Source of the DNA: Xanthobacteraceae bacterium
Lineage (GTDB): Bacteria > Pseudomonadota > Alphaproteobacteria > Rhizobiales > Xanthobacteraceae
Assembly (NCBI GenBank): GCA_004297465.1
Contig: SCUB01000001.1
Span: forward strand, 558,001-622,000
Length of the DNA stretch: 64,000 nt
Direction: 5' to 3'
Positions within the stretch are counted from its first letter, which is position 1. The number at the start of each line of letters is the position of its first letter. Below the pieces are notes generated by a model that worked only from the letters and a program-made list of their open reading frames with translations, was not told where the DNA came from and did no database searches. Positions 54,081-62,271 of this stretch are shown here, piece after piece. A program made the translations under genes and the position numbers.

Positions 54081-54877
54081 CCTTCGTGCGCGTCGCCGAC
54101 ACCGGCGTCCGGCCCGCGCGCCTCAACGTCGCGCTCACGGCGGCGCTTGTCGAACTGCACGGGCAGGGACGTATTCCGGACACGCTGCGGTTCCATCGCT
54201 ATCCGCCGTCCGTTCTGATCGGCCGCCATCAGGCGCTGGCGGACGCGGTGCGGCTCGATCATTGCGCGCGCGAGGGTCTTGAGATCGCCCGCCGCGTCAG
54301 CGGCGGCGGCGCCGTCTACATGACGCCGGGCATCCTGGCCTGGGACATCGTCGCCGACCGCCGGCGGTTCGGCGCGACGGTCGAGATCGGCGGCGCGATG
54401 CTGTGCCGGGCGATCGCTGGCGGCCTCATGCAACTCGGCGTGCCCGCGCGCTGCCATCGTCGCAACGAGATCGCGCTCGCCGGCCGCAAACTGTGCGGTG
54501 CCGGCGGATACGTCGATGGCGTTTCGGCGCTCTACCAGGGCACGGTGCTGGTCGAGGTCGACACCGCCGCCATCGACGCCGCGCTGGCGCCTGCCGTGGA
54601 GACTTCCAGTCACGCCGCGCGGCTCATCACGCTCGCGGACTATCTCGGCCACGCTCCGGCGATGGATGCGGTGATGACGGCGCTGACGGCGGGACTTGCC
54701 CGCGCCCGTCCCGACATCGCCTGGCGGGCCGGCGCGCTGGGCGCCGACGAACTGGCGCTGGCCGATGCGCTCCACGCCGCCGAGATCGGAACCGAGGATT
54801 TCGTCGCTGGCGAAGACGCGGCCGAGATGCCGCCCGCCACCGCGCTTCGCTCTGAACTTCACGGGAGTGCGCCATGA
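54077..54877 (+). CDS. lipoate-protein ligase A-like protein
   Basis: 266 residues of the LplA/BirA-type fold. The lipoate-binding loop is RRVSGGGAVYM (from residue 72) and the family lysine is K138 in GRKLCGAGG, followed by ALYQGTVLVEVD. It would activate lipoate or octanoate and attach it to a lysine; the GcvH-like carrier two genes downstream is the obvious partner. Coupled by ATGA on both sides. A generic LplA for dehydrogenase complexes is less likely given the operon. Confidence 0.85.
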   Translation: MTFVRVADTGVRPARLNVALTAALVELHGQGRIPDTLRFHRYPPSVLIGRHQALADAVRLDHCAREGLEIARRVSGGGAVYMTPGILAWDIVADRRRFGATVEIGGAMLCRAIAGGLMQLGVPARCHRRNEIALAGRKLCGAGGYVDGVSALYQGTVLVEVDTAAIDAALAPAVETSSHAARLITLADYLGHAPAMDAVMTALTAGLARARPDIAWRAGALGADELALADALHAAEIGTEDFVAGEDAAEMPPATALRSELHGSAP

Positions 54878-55251
54878 CGCGGCGTCTGCTCATCATCATG
54901 ATGAATACCGATCCGCGCAACGTCGAGGAACTCGGCGCGCCGTTCTATCATGCAGCCGTCGCCGCCGCGCTCGACCACGAGGTCGATATCGTCTGCACGG
55001 CGGCCGCCGGCAAGCTGTTGCGCAAGGGCGTCGCCGAGGCCATCACGATCAAGCCGGGACACGCCAAGACGGTCTATGACTGGATCAAGGAGGCGCACGA
55101 GCAGGGCGCCCGGCTGTGGGCGTGTCCGGCCAATCTCGACCTGTTCGACATGACAGAGGACGATCTCATTCCGGAATGCTCCGGCATGATGAGCGCGGCG
55201 GCGATGATCGAGGACATCATGGACGGCGAATGCCGCGTGCTGACCTATTGA
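54874..55251 (+). CDS. DsrE-family sulfur-carrier-like protein
   Basis: 125 residues of the DsrE/TusD fold (LLIIMMNTDPRNVEELGAPFYHAAVAA, then a conserved-looking ARLWACPANLDLF). Cys84 sits where DsrE proteins carry their persulfide cysteine; C41 and C102 are additional. DsrE proteins receive and pass on sulfur, often with TusA. Its stop is 16 bases before the GcvH-like gene. Coupled by ATGA to the lipoate ligase-like gene. Confidence 0.85.
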   Translation: MTRRLLIIMMNTDPRNVEELGAPFYHAAVAAALDHEVDIVCTAAAGKLLRKGVAEAITIKPGHAKTVYDWIKEAHEQGARLWACPANLDLFDMTEDDLIPECSGMMSAAAMIEDIMDGECRVLTY

Positions 55252-55267
55252 ACCGTTCGGTGACATC

Positions 55268-55705
55268 ATGGCGAGGGTGAACGGCCACGACTACCCCGAA
55301 CACTTCTACTACGATCTCGATCATCAGATCTGGTACGAGGCGCTCGCCGACGGCACCGTGCGCGCCGGAATGACGCCGGTCGCGGTCGCGCTTGCCGGCG
55401 ACATCCTGGTGTTCACGCCGAAGCGGATCGGCCGCGCGTTCGAAAAGAACCGTTCGTTCGCGACCCTCGAAGGCGGCAAATGGGTCGGCTCGGCGCGCGC
55501 GGCCTTCGACGGCACCGTCATTGCCTCAAACGACGAACTGGTCGCGCGCCCGCAGCTCTTGAGCAGCGATGCGTTCGGCGACGGCTGGATGCTGATCGTG
55601 AAGCCTTCGCGCGACGACTGGCGCGAGGGACTGGTGACGGGCGCCGGCGTCGGCGCGGCATTCGCGATCTGGATCGCCGACGAGGGATATAAAAAGGGAC
55701 AGTGA
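55268..55705 (+). CDS. GcvH-like lipoyl carrier protein
   Basis: 145 residues resembling glycine cleavage H protein and sHdr lipoate-binding proteins. FATLEGGKWVGSARAAFDGTVI aligns with the H-protein FGVVESVKAASDLYAPVSGEVV, placing the lipoyl lysine at K71 (EGGK in place of ESVK), and DAFGDGWMLIVKP matches the DPYGEGWL end. A Gly/Ala-rich C-terminal extension follows. No gcvT or gcvP gene is near, so a role in glycine cleavage is unlikely. Last gene of the operon. Confidence 0.82.
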   Translation: MARVNGHDYPEHFYYDLDHQIWYEALADGTVRAGMTPVAVALAGDILVFTPKRIGRAFEKNRSFATLEGGKWVGSARAAFDGTVIASNDELVARPQLLSSDAFGDGWMLIVKPSRDDWREGLVTGAGVGAAFAIWIADEGYKKGQ

Positions 55706-55733
55706 GTCCAGGAAAGCACGCGAGCCAGACAGT

Positions 55734-56399
55734 TCACGCCCCGCGGCGAGACCAATATTCCCAAGCGAACGGAAAATCGTATATCTTCAAATGCGTTGCG
55801 GCCATGCGCTGCTGGATAGCTGCGCGCCGCTCCTCGGCCTGATCCACGACGCGGTGGAACTGAACCAGCAGCCGGTCGAACCGGTTGATCAGCCCCGTAT
55901 CCAGCAGGCACTCAAGCAATTCGAATTCCGCTCCCTCAGCGTTGAGCATCACGAGGCCGACGCGATCGAGCGCGAGATCGTTCATGATCCGCTCGATCCC
56001 GCGGATATTGATCTCCATAGACTGCCCGCCGCCATCCCTGAAGACACTGCTGGCATCGCCGCTTAGTCCGATGCGCAGCCTCTGGTCGCTCGCACCCACT
56101 CCGTAATCGAGAATGTCGATGCGCCGGTCGCCGGCGAACCGCTCGCCAAGCCGTTTCACAAACGCGGGGACGGGTTCGAAGACAAAAAAGCGCGCGTCAT
56201 ATTTCAGCGCCACGCCTGCCGTCCACTCGCCGGTGTAGCCGCCGATATCCATCACGATGGCGCCAGGCGGAAGATCATGGAGCAGCAGCAGCCCATTGTC
56301 GGGCGAAGCGGCGAGGTATGAACGAACGCCTTTAGATTCGTGCAGGCGACGCCGATACCTGGGTGAAAATATCCACCGAACAACCTGCAACGGCTTCAC
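55734..56399 (-). CDS. FkbM family methyltransferase
   Basis: 221 residues. The SAM-binding motif VMDIGGYTGEWT, the acidic FFVFEPVPAFVKRL and the later VGLVMLNAEGAEFELLECLL are characteristic of FkbM methyltransferases, which often methylate sugars or polyketides. The substrate is unknown. It converges on the selenium operon, ending 28 bases from the GcvH-like gene. No other polysaccharide gene is adjacent. Confidence 0.85.
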   Translation of the reverse strand: MKPLQVVRWIFSPRYRRRLHESKGVRSYLAASPDNGLLLLHDLPPGAIVMDIGGYTGEWTAGVALKYDARFFVFEPVPAFVKRLGERFAGDRRIDILDYGVGASDQRLRIGLSGDASSVFRDGGGQSMEINIRGIERIMNDLALDRVGLVMLNAEGAEFELLECLLDTGLINRFDRLLVQFHRVVDQAEERRAAIQQRMAATHLKIYDFPFAWEYWSRRGA

Positions 56400-56632
56400 G
56401 CACGCCCCCAGGACTTCCAGCTACTATTCCATATAATCCACAAGCCCTTGCGTTGTCGTCGATAAATTCGGACGTGTTCCATACAAACGCTTATCCCGCA
56501 TAGGCCCTTTCCAGCCCGGCGATGTCGAGCCTGACCATTCCCAGCAGAGCGTGATCTTGGATGCGATCTTGGGCATGGCGGCTTCTCTCCTGGGGCAATG
56601 TCGCTTTGCCCCCGCCGTTTCATAGTATCGGA

Positions 56633-57550
56633 TCAGGCCCGTCGCCGATCCGGTGTCGAAGCCTGATCGTTGCGGGGCCGGGCATCGAGACGCTCGGCCA
56701 GCGCCGCGGCATTGGCCGGCGCATGAACCTTGACGTCATTGTCGAAGAACACGAACACGTCGCGGCCCGTGCGCTTCGTGGTGGGTTCGAGCACGCGGTC
56801 GGCATCGTCCGGCTCGCCGCCATCGGCCCAGGCGCGCACCCGCGCCGCCCAGCGATCGAGCGCCTTGTCGTCATATCCGCTGACATAGAGCTGGCCCGAG
56901 CCGTGCAGCCGGCAGTAGACGAAGTTGGAGGTCAGATCCATCAGACGCGGCCATTCCACGGTGTCGGCGCACACCAGCGCGACGTCGTGCCGGCGCAGCA
57001 GCGCGATGAACTCCGGAACGCAGAAGCTGTCGTTACGGATCTCGACGGCATGGCGGCACGGCTGTTCGACCTCGCTTTCCAGCCAGTCGCGCTCGTTGAG
57101 CCATGCGTCATGCCGGCGCGCCAGCGCGACGGCTTCTTTGGTGTCATGCGGCAGCAGCGCGAGGAAGGCGTCGAACAGCGCGTGGTCGAACATCATGCGC
57201 GGCGGGAACTGCCACAGGATCGGACCCAGCTTGGGGCCAAGCCGCAACAGGCCGGAGGCGAGGAAATTGGCGACCGGGGCCTCGACATCCTTGAGGCGGC
57301 GGATGTGCGTGATGTAGCGCGGCGCCTTGACCGCGAAGACGAAGTCGTCCGGCGTCTCGTCCTTCCAGCGCGCGAAGCTTTCGGGCCGCTGCAGGCCGTA
57401 GAAGGTGCCGTTGATCTCGATCGCGCGGAAATGCCCGGCGGCGTAGGCGAGTTCGCTTCGGTGCGGCAGCTTCGCCGGATAAAACACGCCGCGCCACGGC
57501 GCATAAGTCCAGCCTGAGATGCCGATACGGATTGTTCCTCGCTTCGTCAT
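56633..57550 (-). CDS. DUF72 domain protein
   Basis: 305 residues of the DUF72 TIM-barrel family: RIGISGWTYAPWRGVFYP at the start, AIEINGTFYGLQRPESFARW, VKAPRYITHIRRL, LWQFPPRM and VYCRLHGSG later. The fold resembles sugar-phosphate isomerases, but the function is unknown. Start ATG 57550 (MTKRGTIRIGISGW) is preferred to 57610. The preceding 233 bases (56400-56632) show no supported gene. Confidence 0.9.
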   Translation of the reverse strand: MTKRGTIRIGISGWTYAPWRGVFYPAKLPHRSELAYAAGHFRAIEINGTFYGLQRPESFARWKDETPDDFVFAVKAPRYITHIRRLKDVEAPVANFLASGLLRLGPKLGPILWQFPPRMMFDHALFDAFLALLPHDTKEAVALARRHDAWLNERDWLESEVEQPCRHAVEIRNDSFCVPEFIALLRRHDVALVCADTVEWPRLMDLTSNFVYCRLHGSGQLYVSGYDDKALDRWAARVRAWADGGEPDDADRVLEPTTKRTGRDVFVFFDNDVKVHAPANAAALAERLDARPRNDQASTPDRRRA

Positions 57551-57873
57551 GACGGCATCATCATCTGGGCCGGCGGGTTTACGCCCTTTTGTGCCAACGC
57601 GGTCACCCATGAAATCGTTCCGCGCCCGCGCGATGATCTGGCGCGCGCGACATGAAAATCATTTCAAAAAACAAAGACTTGAGTGCGAATACCGAGAGCG
57701 GAAATGTTGCAGTTGCGAGGACACTGCAGGCGCTGCAGCAATTGTCCGAAACTGTTGTATTTCAGTGACAGAAGTGAGGCGCGACTATGGATATGGTGCG
57801 AGCGGGAATGAGGAATCACTATCCATGCCGGGGGGCAGATTTCAAAATTGGGGACCTAATTAGGGGACTGAGA
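57551..57873. other. intergenic region upstream of the outer membrane protein gene
   Basis: About 320 bases between the DUF72 gene and the outer membrane protein gene. The frame of the latter is open back to 57787 but without family similarity. I see a short palindrome (CTGCA-GGCGC-TGCAG near 57724) and no clear promoter. It must carry the promoter of the downstream gene. Confidence 0.3.
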
Positions 57874-58683
57874 ATGAAAAAGCTTCTGCTTGGACTTACC
57901 GCGCTCGCCGCCTTTGGCGCGGCGTCGGCCGCTAGCGCCGCTGACTTGCCGGCGCGGGTTTACACGAAAGCTCCCGTCGTTCCGGTGTTCAGCTGGGCGC
58001 GTTGCTATGTCGGCGCGCATGTCGGCTATGGCTGGGGCCAGTCGTCGACTGATCTCGTCCGCAAGCACAGGGCACGGCCTGATTACATGCTGGACGGCGA
58101 TTTCATTCCGGTTAATCCCGATCTGGATACGTCCACCAATGGTGCGCTGGCCGGCGGCCAGGTTGGCTGCAACTGGCAGGTCAGCCCGATGTTCATCGTC
58201 GGCGTCGAGGGCGAAATCTGGTGGTCGGGCATGGAGGGCGAGAAGACTCTGCCCCTCGGCTATCACTACACCGGTGGCGGCGGCAGCGACTGGAACTTCA
58301 AGGTCAGCTCGAAGAACCGCTGGGATGCCGATCTCGCGCTGCGCCTCGGCGTGCCGGTGGATCGCGCGCTCCTTTACGTCAAGGGCGGCGTCGCCTACGG
58401 CAACTTCGAGCATTGGCAGGGCATCCCCGGCTGGGCCGGCTGGAACAGCTCGGCCACGCAGGATAAGTGGGGCTGGCTGGTTGGCCTCGGCGTCGAATAC
58501 GCCGTCACCAACAACTGGAGCGTGAAGCTCGAGTACAACCACATCGACTTCGGCAGCAGCGACTTCTCGTCGGCCTGGATCAACAGCCACTCGCCGCTGA
58601 ACATCTCCACCCGCGAGACCAAGGACATCGTCAAGATCGGCGTGAACTACCTGTTCGGCGGTCCGGTGGTGGCGAAGTACTGA
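57874..58683 (+). CDS. outer membrane beta-barrel protein (Omp25/RopB-like)
   Basis: 269 residues: a Sec signal peptide (MKKLLLGLTALAAFGAASA, mature start near ADLPARVYTKAP), then a small beta-barrel with alternating aromatic strands (CYVGAHVGYGWGQSS, QVGCNWQVSPMFIVGVEGEIWW, VEYAVTNNWSVKLEYNHIDFG) and a C-terminal ...VKIGVNYLFGGPVVAKY. This is the opacity/Omp25 pattern of Rhizobiales surface proteins. Start ATG 57874 follows AGGGGA. Confidence 0.9.
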   Translation: MKKLLLGLTALAAFGAASAASAADLPARVYTKAPVVPVFSWARCYVGAHVGYGWGQSSTDLVRKHRARPDYMLDGDFIPVNPDLDTSTNGALAGGQVGCNWQVSPMFIVGVEGEIWWSGMEGEKTLPLGYHYTGGGGSDWNFKVSSKNRWDADLALRLGVPVDRALLYVKGGVAYGNFEHWQGIPGWAGWNSSATQDKWGWLVGLGVEYAVTNNWSVKLEYNHIDFGSSDFSSAWINSHSPLNISTRETKDIVKIGVNYLFGGPVVAKY

Positions 58684-58713
58684 TCGCATCGGACAATCCC
58701 GAAAAACACGACG

Positions 58714-58747
58714 AAGGCCGGCGTAACCCGCCGGCCTTTTTGTTTTT
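58714..58747 (+). terminator. rho-independent terminator after the outer membrane protein gene
   Basis: A perfect 10-base stem AAGGCCGGCG / CGCCGGCCTT with a 5-base loop (58714-58738) followed by a T-rich tail, 30 bases after the stop codon. Confidence 0.9.
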
Positions 58748-58884
58748 GAAGGTGAGAAAAGTCCATGGCGGAGGGTGATGAAGAATGCAGTCGAACCCGA
58801 CGCCAGGAGCGCGACTGCGCGATCGGCCAAAAGGCCGCCCCATCGGAGCCGTGAGCGAAGCGAACTGGCGCGAGATAAGAGAAG

Positions 58885-58974
58885 TGGCGGATGGGGTGAG
58901 ATTCGAACTCACGGTGCCCTTGCGGGCACGCCGGTTTTCAAGACCGGTGCCTTAAACCACTCGGCCACCCATCC
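58885..58974 (-). tRNA. tRNA-Ser (anticodon TGA)
   Basis: On the minus strand, a 7-base acceptor stem (GGATGGG / CCCATCC), G discriminator and encoded CCA, an anticodon loop CTTGAAA with TGA, a long class II variable arm (GTGCCC...GGGCAC) and T loop TTCGAAT. It is a complete 90-base serine tRNA that reads UCA. Confidence 0.95.
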
Positions 58975-59204
58975 GGGCCAATTCCTCATGCGGGAACGGC
59001 GGAGGCTTTGCAAGCCGTCGATCGCCGGCGCCGAACCGGGGCGGGGAGCCCGCGCCCGGCGCAACGAATGGTTTACCACTTTGCGTTAGCCCCATTTTCG
59101 CCGCGTTCGCGCTGCGATAAAGTCCAGGTGCCGGCGCGAAATGGGGCTTGCGCCGAAGGCGAATTCCGTGCCGGGCAAAGGCATGGGAACGCCGAACGGG
59201 GATC

Positions 59205-60206
59205 ATGGGGCAAATGGGGCATTCGCGGTCACACGCGGGCAGGGCGCAGCGCCATTGGCGCAGTCGTTTATATTTGCCGGATCAATCAGTTAATCAGTTT
59301 CGCGCGCTGAGGCCGGGGCGCTTTCTGACGCTTGCCGGCGCCTGCCTGCTGCTGGCCAACTGCGCCTCCTCCGACAAGCTGTCGCGCCGGGTCGATCCGA
59401 AATACGGCGTTTCGGCCAGCCCGCGAGTCGTCGATTTCGACGAGGCGGTGCCGCGCGGCGGCGGCGTCTACCGCGTCGGGCGGCCCTATACGGTCGCCGG
59501 GCGCATGTATGTGCCCGAGGAAAATCCGCACTACCGCGCCGAAGGCATGGCGTCCTGGTACGGCGACGACTTCCACGGCCGCCGCACCGCCAACGGCGAG
59601 GTCTTCGACATGACCTCGATCTCGGCCGCCCATCCGACGCTGCCGCTGCCCAGCTATGCCCGTGTCACCAATGTCAGCAACGGCAAGTCGCTGATCGTGC
59701 GCGTCAACGACCGCGGCCCGTACCACGGCAACCGCGTCATCGACGTCTCGCACCGGGCGGCGAGGCTCCTGGAGTTCCACGGCCACGGCGTCGCAAGGGT
59801 GCGGGTCGAATATGTCGGCCGCGCCCCGCTCGAAGGCTCCGACGACCGCCAGCTCGTGGCCACGCTGCGCTCCGGCCAGCCGGCCCCGCCGCCCTCGGCG
59901 GTGATGGTGGCCTCGGCAAAGCCGTTCATCCCCGAGGCGACAGCTTCCGCCGCCATGCGCGGCGACGTGCCGCTGCCCGCCGGGCGGCCCTACGATCTCG
60001 GCCGCACCTCCGACGACCTGATCGCCTCCGCCGCTGTCAGCGAGCTGTCCGGCGCCCGCCAGCGCACCGCGCAAGGCCAGTTCCCAGTGCGCCAGGCAAG
60101 CTACCAGCCGGCCGAGGAGGAAGCCCCTCGGGCCGCCACGGCCCGTCCGGCTGCGGCCTATGCGCCGTCCGGCAGCGGGGTGCTGTCCGGGCGCGGGCTC
60201 TATTGA
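59205..60206 (+). CDS. rlpA: RlpA-family septal ring lytic transglycosylase-like lipoprotein
   Basis: About 333 residues. A lipobox LLLANCAS gives a lipoprotein signal. The double-psi beta-barrel domain is complete: AEGMASWYGDDFHGRRTANGE, DMTSISAAHPTLPLPSYARVTN, LIVRVNDRGPYHGNRVIDVS. RlpA cleaves denuded glycan at the septum in Pseudomonas. The C-terminal half is Ala/Pro-rich without a clear SPOR domain. The start is unsure: ATG 59205, ATG 59214 or TTG 59274; the last would give a more typical signal length. Confidence 0.88.
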   Translation: MGQMGHSRSHAGRAQRHWRSRLYLPDQSVNQFRALRPGRFLTLAGACLLLANCASSDKLSRRVDPKYGVSASPRVVDFDEAVPRGGGVYRVGRPYTVAGRMYVPEENPHYRAEGMASWYGDDFHGRRTANGEVFDMTSISAAHPTLPLPSYARVTNVSNGKSLIVRVNDRGPYHGNRVIDVSHRAARLLEFHGHGVARVRVEYVGRAPLEGSDDRQLVATLRSGQPAPPPSAVMVASAKPFIPEATASAAMRGDVPLPAGRPYDLGRTSDDLIASAAVSELSGARQRTAQGQFPVRQASYQPAEEEAPRAATARPAAAYAPSGSGVLSGRGLY

Positions 60207-60218
60207 TTTTACGCAACA

Positions 60219-60242
60219 CGCCCCGCCGACGGGGCGCTTTTT
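60219..60242 (+). terminator. rho-independent terminator after rlpA
   Basis: CGCCCCG / CGGGGCG stem with a 4-base loop (60219-60236) followed by CTTTTT, 13 bases after the rlpA stop. It separates rlpA from the dacA-tmk-holB group. Confidence 0.85.
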
Positions 60243-60298
60243 CCTGGCGCGAACCGGATTCCACTGCGCCGCAAAATGCTCTAAAGCATGATCGTTCC

Positions 60299-61582
60299 AT
60301 GCCCTTGCGCTTACGGGAAACGCTGCCCATGGCGGGTTTCGCCCTCGTTTTCTCGACCATCCCGCGCACCCTGCGCGCGCTGCCGCGCGTCCTCGCCGTC
60401 GCGGCGTTGAGCGTGCTCATGGCGGCGCCGGCCCCGCTGGCGCTGGCCGCCAACAACAGCGTGCAGGGCGCCAAGAAGGACGAGGGGTTCCACACCGACG
60501 CGCCCTACGCCATCCTGATCGATGCCGACAGCGGCAGCGTGCTCTATGAGAAAGCCGCCGACCAGCTCGCCGCGCCCTCCAGCATGATGAAGCTGATGAC
60601 GGTGGAGACGGTGTTCAACGAAATCGCCGCCGGCCGCGTCAAGCTGACCGACCAGTTCCCGATCAGCGAGAACGCCTGGCGCCGCGGCGGCGCGCCATCC
60701 GGCGGTTCCACCATGTTCGCGGCCATTCATTCGCGGGTGCCGGTCGAGGATCTCCTGCGCGGCGCCATCATCCACAGCGGCAACGATTCCTGCATCGCGC
60801 TCGCCGAGGGCATCGCCGGCAACGAACGCGCCTTCGCCGAGATGCTGACCAAGCGCGCCCGCGAGATCGGGCTTGCGCAGGCGACCTTCGGCAATTCCAA
60901 CGGGCTGCCCGATCCGCGCAACCTGATGAGCGTGCGCGAGCTTGCCACGCTGGCGCGCCACATCGTGCGCACCTATCCGGAATTCTACAAGATGTTCGGC
61001 GAGCGCGAGTTCACCTGGAACAAGATCCGCCAGTTCAACCGCAATCCGCTGCTGACCACGATGCCGGGCGCCGACGGCCTCAAGACCGGATTCACCAAGG
61101 AAGGCGGCTATGGCCTGGTCGGCTCGGCCGAGCAGAACGGCACGCGCCTCATCGTCGCCATCAACGGCATGAGCGATCCCGACGATCGTGCCAGCGAGGC
61201 CAAGAAGATTCTCGAATGGGGCTTTCACTCGTTCGAGACGCGGCCGCTGTTCGAGGCCAATCAGGTGATCGGCTTCGCCAAGCTGTTCGGCGGCGAAAAG
61301 GGCTCGGTGGCGCTGGCCAGCCCGAAGTCAGTACGCGTCATGGTTCAGCGCAACGTCAACGAGAAAGTCATTGCCCGCATCGTCTACAACGGCCCGTTGC
61401 GCGCGCCGGTGCAGGAAGGCCAGCAGATCGGCACGGTGAAGGTGTGGCGCGGCAGCGCGGTGGCGCTGGAAATGCCGCTTTATGCCAAGCAGGCGGTCGG
61501 CACCGGCACGCTGACGCAGCGTGCCTTCGATGGCGCCAGCGAGTTGGTGATCGGCCTCGTGCGCGGCGCGGTGAAGATGTGA
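60299..61582 (+). CDS. dacA: D-alanyl-D-alanine carboxypeptidase (PBP5/6 family)
   Basis: 427 residues with a signal peptide (cleavage near LALAANN). The three active-site motifs are intact: SMMK (S95-K98), HSGND (SxN) and LKTGFTKEGG (KTG). A C-terminal PBP5-type domain ends in an amphipathic stretch (SELVIGLVRGAVKM) that would hold it to the membrane surface. It trims the terminal D-Ala of peptidoglycan stem peptides. An alternative start is ATG 60329. Its stop overlaps the GTG start of tmk. Confidence 0.94.
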   Translation: MPLRLRETLPMAGFALVFSTIPRTLRALPRVLAVAALSVLMAAPAPLALAANNSVQGAKKDEGFHTDAPYAILIDADSGSVLYEKAADQLAAPSSMMKLMTVETVFNEIAAGRVKLTDQFPISENAWRRGGAPSGGSTMFAAIHSRVPVEDLLRGAIIHSGNDSCIALAEGIAGNERAFAEMLTKRAREIGLAQATFGNSNGLPDPRNLMSVRELATLARHIVRTYPEFYKMFGEREFTWNKIRQFNRNPLLTTMPGADGLKTGFTKEGGYGLVGSAEQNGTRLIVAINGMSDPDDRASEAKKILEWGFHSFETRPLFEANQVIGFAKLFGGEKGSVALASPKSVRVMVQRNVNEKVIARIVYNGPLRAPVQEGQQIGTVKVWRGSAVALEMPLYAKQAVGTGTLTQRAFDGASELVIGLVRGAVKM

Positions 61583-62271
61583 CAGTGACCGCAACTCCAT
61601 CTCCCGTCGGGCGCGGACGCTTCATCACCTTCGAGGGCGGCGAGGGGTCTGGCAAATCGACCCAACTGCGCATTCTCGCCAGCCGTCTCAACGCCGCCGG
61701 CATCCGCGCCATCACGACGCGCGAACCGGGCGGGTCGCCGGGCGCGGAGGTGATCCGCTATCTGGTGCTCTCGGGCGTGGGCAAGCTGTTCGGCTCGGAC
61801 ATGGAGGCGCTGCTGTTCGCCGCCGCGCGCGACGACCACGTTCATGTCGTCATCGAGCCGGCGCTGGAGCAGGGCACCTGGGTGCTGTGCGACCGCTTCA
61901 CCGATTCCACCCGCGTCTATCAGGGCGCGGCGGGCGACGTCGATCCCCGCCTGCTTGCCGCGCTGGAGCGCGTGACCATCGGCCGCCTCGCGCCCGACGT
62001 GACCTTTATCCTCGACGTTCCGGTCGAAACCGGGCTGGCGCGCGCGGCGGCGCGGCGCGGCGCGGGCGAGGTTGACCGTTTCGAGCAGGAAGGCGCGGAG
62101 TTTCATGCCAAGCTGCGCGCGGCCTACCGCGCCATCGCCGAGAAAGAGCCGGCGCGCTGCGTGCTGGTCGATGCCACCGCCGAGGTCGACCGTACCGCCG
62201 GCACTATCTGGCGCGCACTCGGCGAGCGGCTTCCGGAAATTCTCACCACGCGCGAGAGCCGCCCGGCATGA
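61579..62271 (+). CDS. tmk: thymidylate kinase
   Basis: 230 residues. It phosphorylates dTMP to dTDP. P-loop FEGGEGSGKSTQ, the DRxT-like CDRFTDSTRVYQG motif and the LID region (LARAAARRGAGEVDRFE) are intact. The start is GTG 61579 (GTGA overlap with dacA) or GTG 61585. Coupled to holB by ATGA at 62268. Confidence 0.95.
   Translation: MTVTATPSPVGRGRFITFEGGEGSGKSTQLRILASRLNAAGIRAITTREPGGSPGAEVIRYLVLSGVGKLFGSDMEALLFAAARDDHVHVVIEPALEQGTWVLCDRFTDSTRVYQGAAGDVDPRLLAALERVTIGRLAPDVTFILDVPVETGLARAAARRGAGEVDRFEQEGAEFHAKLRAAYRAIAEKEPARCVLVDATAEVDRTAGTIWRALGERLPEILTTRESRPA

Noticed and set aside
55268-55705. A genuine glycine-cleavage H protein
   Set aside because: The lipoyl motif deviates (EGGK for ESVK), there is a non-standard C-terminal extension, and no gcvT or gcvP gene is near; the operon context favours a dedicated carrier.
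56400-56632. A possible short gene between the FkbM and DUF72 genes
   Set aside because: Short frames exist on the minus strand but overlap each other, have no convincing start and match nothing I recognise.
58885-58974. tRNA-Ser(TGA) as a second selenocysteine tRNA
   Set aside because: Its anticodon is TGA (reads UCA) and its acceptor stem is 7 bases with G discriminator, so it is an ordinary serine tRNA. The true tRNA-Sec is at 53103-53198.
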